Assembly: GCA_964362915.1 (NCBI GenBank)
Contig: CAYIGH010000037.1
Span: 1 to 8,544, forward strand
Reading direction: 5' to 3'
DNA: 8,544 nucleotides
Source: JAUSIK01 sp964362915
GTDB lineage: Archaea > Nanobdellota > Nanobdellia > Pacearchaeales > GW2011-AR1
Under the pieces are notes generated by a model. That model was given only the letters and a program-made list of their open reading frames with translations, did no database searches and was not told the origin of the DNA. Below are positions 5,995 through 8,544 of the stretch, in pieces (positions within the stretch are counted from its first letter, which is position 1; every line of letters begins with the position of its first letter). Both the position numbers and the translations under genes were made by a program.

Positions 5995-6615
5995 TTATGT
6001 TTTGTTTAGTATTTTTCCCTCTGCAACAATTAATGCATGGAATTCGTTATATAGTTTATAATCTTTAGGAAGAGTCTTATAAAATAATTCCTGTAATTCA
6101 TCATAGTCTTGTGTTTTTAAATTCAGATAGCTTCTTACTACATTTTCTGTATACGCGTCTATGACAAAGATTGGATGCTTATAAGCATATAAAAGAATTG
6201 AGTCTGCTGTTTCTTTTCCTATTCCCCATACCTTTAATAATTGCTCTCTTAAAGGAATTTTGTTTTTATTTTTTAGATAGAATTCTGCAACTGTCTTTAA
6301 TTTTTTTGCTTTTTGATTATAGTATCCTGAGCTTTTTATTAAATCTGATAAACTCTCATTTGATATTGATAATATTGCTTTTGGATTTATTAAATTATTT
6401 TCATATAGATTTTGCAATGATTTTTCCACATTTTTCCAACTTGTATTTTGTGTTAAAATTGCTCCTATTATTATTTCAAATCTTTCTTCAGAATTTTTTG
6501 GACTACTATAATCTTTTGGAAAATATCTTCCTTTAATTGGCCACCATCCTTGATAGTCGTGCTTTGTTAGAAATTCTTGATATAGATTTTGGAGTTTTTT
6601 ATTAAAATTCTGCAT
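5995..6615 (-). CDS. HhH-GPD DNA glycosylase of the EndoIII fold, MagIII-like (3-methyladenine type)
   Basis: A 206-residue base-excision repair enzyme. In order: GWWP (23-26) and RYFPKDYS (30-37) of this subgroup, FEIIIGAILTQNT (46-58), SGYYNQKAKKL (96-106), the helix-hairpin-helix VWGIGKETADSILLYA (129-144) and the catalytic aspartate D153 in VIDAYT. At the place where bifunctional EndoIII has its Schiff-base lysine (G-R-K-T-A-N) this protein has G-K-E-T-A-D, so E135 replaces the lysine and the enzyme is probably a monofunctional glycosylase without AP-lyase activity. It has no cysteines at all and therefore no C-terminal 4Fe-4S cluster. Both traits, plus W-W-P and the Y-N-Q-K-A-K stretch, match Helicobacter pylori MagIII, which removes 3-methyladenine. 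The family is firm; the substrate is inferred. It is transcribed divergently from the small broken gene at 6664. Confidence 0.9.
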   Translation of the reverse strand: MQNFNKKLQNLYQEFLTKHDYQGWWPIKGRYFPKDYSSPKNSEERFEIIIGAILTQNTSWKNVEKSLQNLYENNLINPKAILSISNESLSDLIKSSGYYNQKAKKLKTVAEFYLKNKNKIPLREQLLKVWGIGKETADSILLYAYKHPIFVIDAYTENVVRSYLNLKTQDYDELQELFYKTLPKDYKLYNEFHALIVAEGKILNKT

Positions 6616-6630
6616 GTTAATATATTCAGA

Positions 6631-6640
6631 TAAATATTTA
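6631..6640. promoter_or_regulatory. Palindromic TATA-like element in a divergent promoter region
   Basis: TAAATATTTA reads the same on both strands and lies between the glycosylase ATG (6615) and the ATG of the small gene (6664), about 20 and 28 bases away. TTTATATTA at 6648-6656 could instead serve the glycosylase, leaving a leader of about a dozen bases. Which element drives which gene cannot be settled by eye. Confidence 0.4.
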
Positions 6641-6663
6641 ATAATGTTTATATTAAAATAACT

Positions 6664-6793
6664 ATGGAGATTAATAAAATCCCGAAAGATGTAAGAAAGG
6701 CAATTGAAAATAGAGATATTAATGAAAGTATGGGATTTTGACAGAGATAATTACAGGACATATGCTGTTAAAGATATTCTGGAATGGTTATAA
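6664..6793 (+). pseudogene. Very small gene with an internal one-base frameshift, unknown family
   Basis: ATG 6664 opens a frame reading M-E-I-N-K-I-P-K-D-V-R-K-A-I-E-N-R-D-I-N-E that stops at TGA 6739. One base over, the frame continues without interruption from GTA 6728 as V-W-D-F-D-R-D-N-Y-R-T-Y-A-V-K-D-I-L-E-W-L and stops at TAA 6791, five bases before the end of the convergent methyltransferase gene. Both halves look protein-like (a charged amphipathic helix, then a Trp/Tyr-rich segment). Removing one A from GAAAGT at 6724-6729 joins them into about 42 residues. Alternatively, ATG 6722 could start a separate 23-residue peptide in the second frame. I do not recognise the family. The lesion may be real decay or a sequencing error. 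Confidence 0.5.
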
Positions 6794-6798
6794 ACTTG

Positions 6799-7395
6799 TT
6801 ATTTTTTTACTAAAGGAACAAAAACAAAGCCTGAGAATTCATGCATTTTTATTTTGCCTTTTTCTTTTTTTATTTTGAAAATTGAATTTTTTACAGGGGT
6901 TACTAAAATTCCATTATCTTTTAATTGGGAATATAAATGAGATGGAATTTCATTAGATGCTGCACTTATTAACATCCTGTCAAATGGAGATTTTTCTGGC
7001 AGACCATTTGAACCGCTGATATTAATTATTGTAATTTTCTTATCTTTTTTTAGAATTTCTTTGGATCTTTTTGCTAGATTTTCTATAATTTCTATACCAT
7101 ATATCTTTCCTTTCTTTATTATTTTTGAAATTAAAGCTAAAACATAACCTGATCCTGAGCCGATTTCCAGTATTTTTTGATTTTCTTTTAGTTCTAGAAG
7201 AGCTAACATGAATGCTATTGTATAAGGTTGGGAAATAGTTGCGCCTTTTTCTAAAGGCAGTGCAATATCTTCATATGCTAGAGATTTTATATTTTCCGAG
7301 ATAAATTTTTCCCTTTTAACTTTTTTGAATGCTTCTATTATTTGTTTGGGGAATCCTTGTGACTTTAAACTTTCTATTAATTCTGTTTTTCCCAT
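6799..7395 (-). CDS. pcm: Protein-L-isoaspartate O-methyltransferase
   Basis: A 198-residue SAM-dependent cytosolic enzyme that methylates isoaspartyl residues formed by ageing of Asn and Asp, starting their repair to normal aspartate. Visible family blocks: AYEDIALPL (40-48), GATISQPY (51-58), the SAM-binding loop LEIGSGSGY (76-84), an acidic residue ending the next strand (IYGIEI, E102), NGLPEKSPFDRMLISAA (130-146) and the terminal FVFVPL. Where most members have a G-D-G before G-L-P-E, this protein has I-S-G, a small departure that should be tolerated but is noted. It is slightly shorter than typical bacterial enzymes (about 205-215). The start at ATG 7395 is 26 bases from a TATA element. 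It is divergent from thioredoxin and converges on the small broken gene. Confidence 0.95.
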   Translation of the reverse strand: MGKTELIESLKSQGFPKQIIEAFKKVKREKFISENIKSLAYEDIALPLEKGATISQPYTIAFMLALLELKENQKILEIGSGSGYVLALISKIIKKGKIYGIEIIENLAKRSKEILKKDKKITIINISGSNGLPEKSPFDRMLISAASNEIPSHLYSQLKDNGILVTPVKNSIFKIKKEKGKIKMHEFSGFVFVPLVKK

Positions 7396-7415
7396 TATTT
7401 ATTAACATCTTTTGA

Positions 7416-7425
7416 GTATTAATTC
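7416..7425 (-). promoter_or_regulatory. TATA box of pcm
   Basis: The minus strand reads GAATTAATAC, centred about 26 bases before ATG 7395. It shares an 84-base divergent region with the thioredoxin promoter. Confidence 0.45.
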
Positions 7426-7449
7426 TTTACTTCAAAGTGCTAAAGAAGG

Positions 7450-7457
7450 TTTATTAA
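7450..7457 (+). promoter_or_regulatory. TATA box of the thioredoxin gene
   Basis: TTTATTAA, centred 26.5 bases before ATG 7480, followed by a pyrimidine-rich tract up to the start codon. There is no Shine-Dalgarno sequence, so the mRNA is probably leaderless. Confidence 0.55.
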
Positions 7458-7479
7458 GCATCTTCTTTTCTTTTTTTGT

Positions 7480-7797
7480 ATGGAAAGGGTGAAAAATCTG
7501 ACTTCAAAAAATTTTGATGAATTTATTAAATCTGGAGTAAGTGTTGTTGATTTTTCTGCTGACTGGTGCAATCCCTGCAAAATATTGAACCCAATATTCC
7601 ATGAAGTTGCTAATGAAATAAGGGGAGTTAGATTTGGGGTTGTTGACGTTGATAAAGAGGGTAATATTGCCCAAAGATTTGGTGTAATGAGTGTTCCTAC
7701 TATAATATTTTTTAAAAAAGGAAACGAGAAAGATGTAATTGTAGGTGCTTTATCAAAGGACGAGCTTTTAAAAAAAATAAAAGAGAATTCTAAATAG
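7480..7797 (+). CDS. Thioredoxin with CNPC active site
   Basis: A 105-residue single-domain thioredoxin, of normal length. It has the VVDFSADWCNPCK block (22-34) with redox cysteines C30 and C33, the central FGVVDVDKEGNIAQRFGV region (52-69), and the cis-proline loop SVPTIIFF (P73). The buried aspartate of the first strand (D24) is present. The dipeptide between the cysteines is Asn-Pro instead of the usual Gly-Pro; changes here usually shift redox potential and partner choice, but the effect in this protein is unknown. There is no signal peptide, so it is cytosolic, and it is a plausible reductant for NrdJ. No thioredoxin reductase gene lies in the window. It is transcribed from its own leaderless promoter, divergent from pcm, with a hypothetical gene 40 bases downstream that has its own TATA-like element. 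Confidence 0.95.
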   Translation: MERVKNLTSKNFDEFIKSGVSVVDFSADWCNPCKILNPIFHEVANEIRGVRFGVVDVDKEGNIAQRFGVMSVPTIIFFKKGNEKDVIVGALSKDELLKKIKENSK

Positions 7798-7810
7798 AGC
7801 ACAATAATAT

Positions 7811-7819
7811 TTTTATATT
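7811..7819 (+). promoter_or_regulatory. TATA-like element before the 157-residue gene
   Basis: TTTTATATT, centred about 23 bases before ATG 7838, in the 40-base gap after thioredoxin. The T-rich remainder of the gap could also end the thioredoxin transcript. Confidence 0.4.
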
Positions 7820-7837
7820 GAATTCTTTATTTTTTAG

Positions 7838-8311
7838 ATGGCAAAAGAAAAAGAAAAGGAGCATAATTTTCCTATCGGAGAACTGAATGAAATTTTAGCT
7901 TTGTGTAATATCTCGTCTCCCCCATCTATTCTGTATGGTAATAATCTAAATAATAATGATCTTAGGAAAAATATTATGAAAAATATTGAGCGTTATATTT
8001 TTACCGGACAAAGAAATTTTATTGTATACTCCGGTGTTTTAAAAGATGCTGTAATTTTAGGCAGGGGTCTTCCTGAATCTAGAAGTTCAAGAGAAATCGA
8101 AAATTTTGTATCTTTTATTGACGAGATATATTTTGATTGGGGCATGGGCTGCAGGGTGCAAGAGAATTTTAAACTGGAAAGATTTGATAGAGAATATTTT
8201 GATGAATTTAATAAATTATTTAAAACTGTGATGAGTGATTCTGTCAATTCTATTATTCTGACATCGGCACATGTTTCGCCGGATTATTGCAGGATTATAC
8301 ATTATTATTAA
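7838..8311 (+). CDS. Hypothetical protein, 157 residues
   Basis: I do not recognise this protein. It begins with a highly charged Lys/Glu stretch (2-8), then reads like a mixed alpha/beta soluble domain: a hydrophobic strand pair around FIVYSGVLKDAVILGRGLP (residues about 61-79), a helix around EIENFVSFIDEIYF, a GMGCRV turn, an acidic helix with DREYFDEFNKLFKTV, and a terminal strand IILTSAHVSPDYCRIIHYY. There are three scattered cysteines, no CxxC pair, and no membrane segment or signal peptide. It lies 40 bases after thioredoxin on the same strand, with a TATA-like element of its own, and is followed by tRNA-Lys. Length, codon use and clean strand placement indicate a real gene. ATG 7838 is the first start in the frame and follows the TATA element. 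Confidence 0.72.
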   Translation: MAKEKEKEHNFPIGELNEILALCNISSPPSILYGNNLNNNDLRKNIMKNIERYIFTGQRNFIVYSGVLKDAVILGRGLPESRSSREIENFVSFIDEIYFDWGMGCRVQENFKLERFDREYFDEFNKLFKTVMSDSVNSIILTSAHVSPDYCRIIHYY

Positions 8312-8328
8312 TTTTCCTATGACAAAGA

Positions 8329-8336
8329 TTTAAATA
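8329..8336 (+). promoter_or_regulatory. TATA box of tRNA-Lys
   Basis: TTTAAATA preceded by ACAAAGA (possible BRE). Its centre is 27-28 bases before the tRNA 5' end at 8360, so transcription should start at the tRNA itself or about two bases before it. Confidence 0.6.
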
Positions 8337-8359
8337 AGAACTTTTTCTCAGAAATGTAT

Positions 8360-8433
8360 GGTCCCGTAGCTCAGCCTGGTAGAGCACTGGGCTTTTAACC
8401 CAGGTGTCGCGGGTTCAAATCCCGTCGGGACAA
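8360..8433 (+). tRNA. tRNA-Lys(UUU)
   Basis: The full cloverleaf is visible: acceptor GGTCCCG (8360-8366) with CGGGACA (8426-8432), D stem GCTC/GAGC (8369-8372, 8382-8385), anticodon stem CTGGG/CCCAG (8387-8391, 8399-8403) with loop CTTTTAA and anticodon TTT at 8394-8396, variable loop GTGTC, T stem GCGGG/CCCGT (8409-8413, 8421-8425) with loop TTCAAAT. No intron and no encoded CCA. The first acceptor position is G1 opposite A72, a mismatch; the other six pairs are standard. The discriminator would be A8433. A run of six T (8434-8439) follows directly and probably terminates transcription. The upstream TATA box leaves no room for a normal 5' leader. Confidence 0.96.
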
Positions 8434-8439
8434 TTTTTT
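8434..8439 (+). terminator. T-run after tRNA-Lys
   Basis: Six T's begin immediately after the discriminator base, a typical archaeal termination signal, leaving a trailer of only a few bases before CCA addition. Confidence 0.55.
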
Positions 8440-8512
8440 GATTTCTATTGTGGTTCACCACCCTGCTTCACACGTTGAAACAAAAAAATGTAAAAATTGA
8501 ATGGCAGAAAGA

Positions 8513-8520
8513 TTTAAAAA
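8513..8520 (+). promoter_or_regulatory. TATA box for a gene beyond the right edge
   Basis: TTTAAAAA preceded by CAGAAAGA. The stretch AAAGATTTAAA (8508-8518) is identical to the promoter core before tRNA-Lys (8325-8335). A start site would fall at about 8540-8544, so the gene or RNA it serves starts at or just past the window edge. Confidence 0.45.
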
Positions 8521-8544
8521 GCCAGTTTTACACAAATCTTTTAT

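Noticed and set aside
6171..6536. 121-codon plus-strand open frame rich in Leu/Ile/Phe, looking like membrane helices
   Set aside because: Antisense to the glycosylase, whose catalytic motifs are clear; the hydrophobicity is the complement of Lys/Asn-rich codons.
7440..7802. 120-codon minus-strand open frame, and a further one at 7993-8247
   Set aside because: Shadows antisense to thioredoxin and to the 157-residue gene respectively.

Overview
The window looks like a piece of a small, strongly AT-rich archaeal genome, most likely a DPANN lineage (Woesearchaeota/Pacearchaeota-like; this placement is inference). The support is archaeal promoter architecture (TATA elements centred about 25-27 bp before start codons, so most genes look leaderless, with almost no Shine-Dalgarno sites), single genes on both strands rather than long operons, T-run ends instead of bacterial hairpin terminators, a tRNA without encoded CCA, and short small-genome proteins.

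Layout. 1-1447 (minus): a type IV AbiE toxin-antitoxin pair. The AbiEi-type winged-helix antitoxin overlaps the AbiEii nucleotidyltransferase toxin, which runs off the left edge after 291 codons and still shows all its catalytic motifs. 1500-1821 (minus): a broken small membrane-protein gene resembling DUF5652; two one-base lesions, both equivalent to a missing G, separate a correctly placed promoter and ATG from the conserved W-K-G-L-A-L-W segment and from the transmembrane part. 1954-5463 (plus): the core of the window, nrdR followed by a 971-residue class II (adenosylcobalamin-dependent) ribonucleotide reductase, preceded by two tandem palindromes that match the bacterial NrdR box and are spaced 31 bp centre to centre. 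They lie in the leader, just downstream of the TATA box, so NrdR probably represses its own two-gene operon. 5523-5948 (minus): an unknown 141-residue protein. 5995-6615 (minus): an EndoIII-fold DNA glycosylase of the MagIII type without an iron-sulfur cluster. 6664-6793 (plus): a tiny gene interrupted by a one-base shift. 6799-7395 (minus): protein-L-isoaspartate O-methyltransferase. 7480-7797 (plus): thioredoxin with a CNPC active site. 7838-8311 (plus): an unknown 157-residue protein. 8360-8433 (plus): tRNA-Lys(UUU) with a promoter placed so that transcription should begin at or within about two bases of the tRNA 5' end. 8508-8544: a second promoter of the same form, serving something beyond the right edge.

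Functionally, nrdR/nrdJ make deoxyribonucleotides, thioredoxin is the plausible reductant for NrdJ, and the glycosylase and the methyltransferase repair damaged DNA and protein. The AbiE pair is a defence or stability module. The main points for follow-up are the bacterial-style NrdR operator pair in an archaeal leader, the two frame-disrupted small genes, and the apparently leaderless tRNA.
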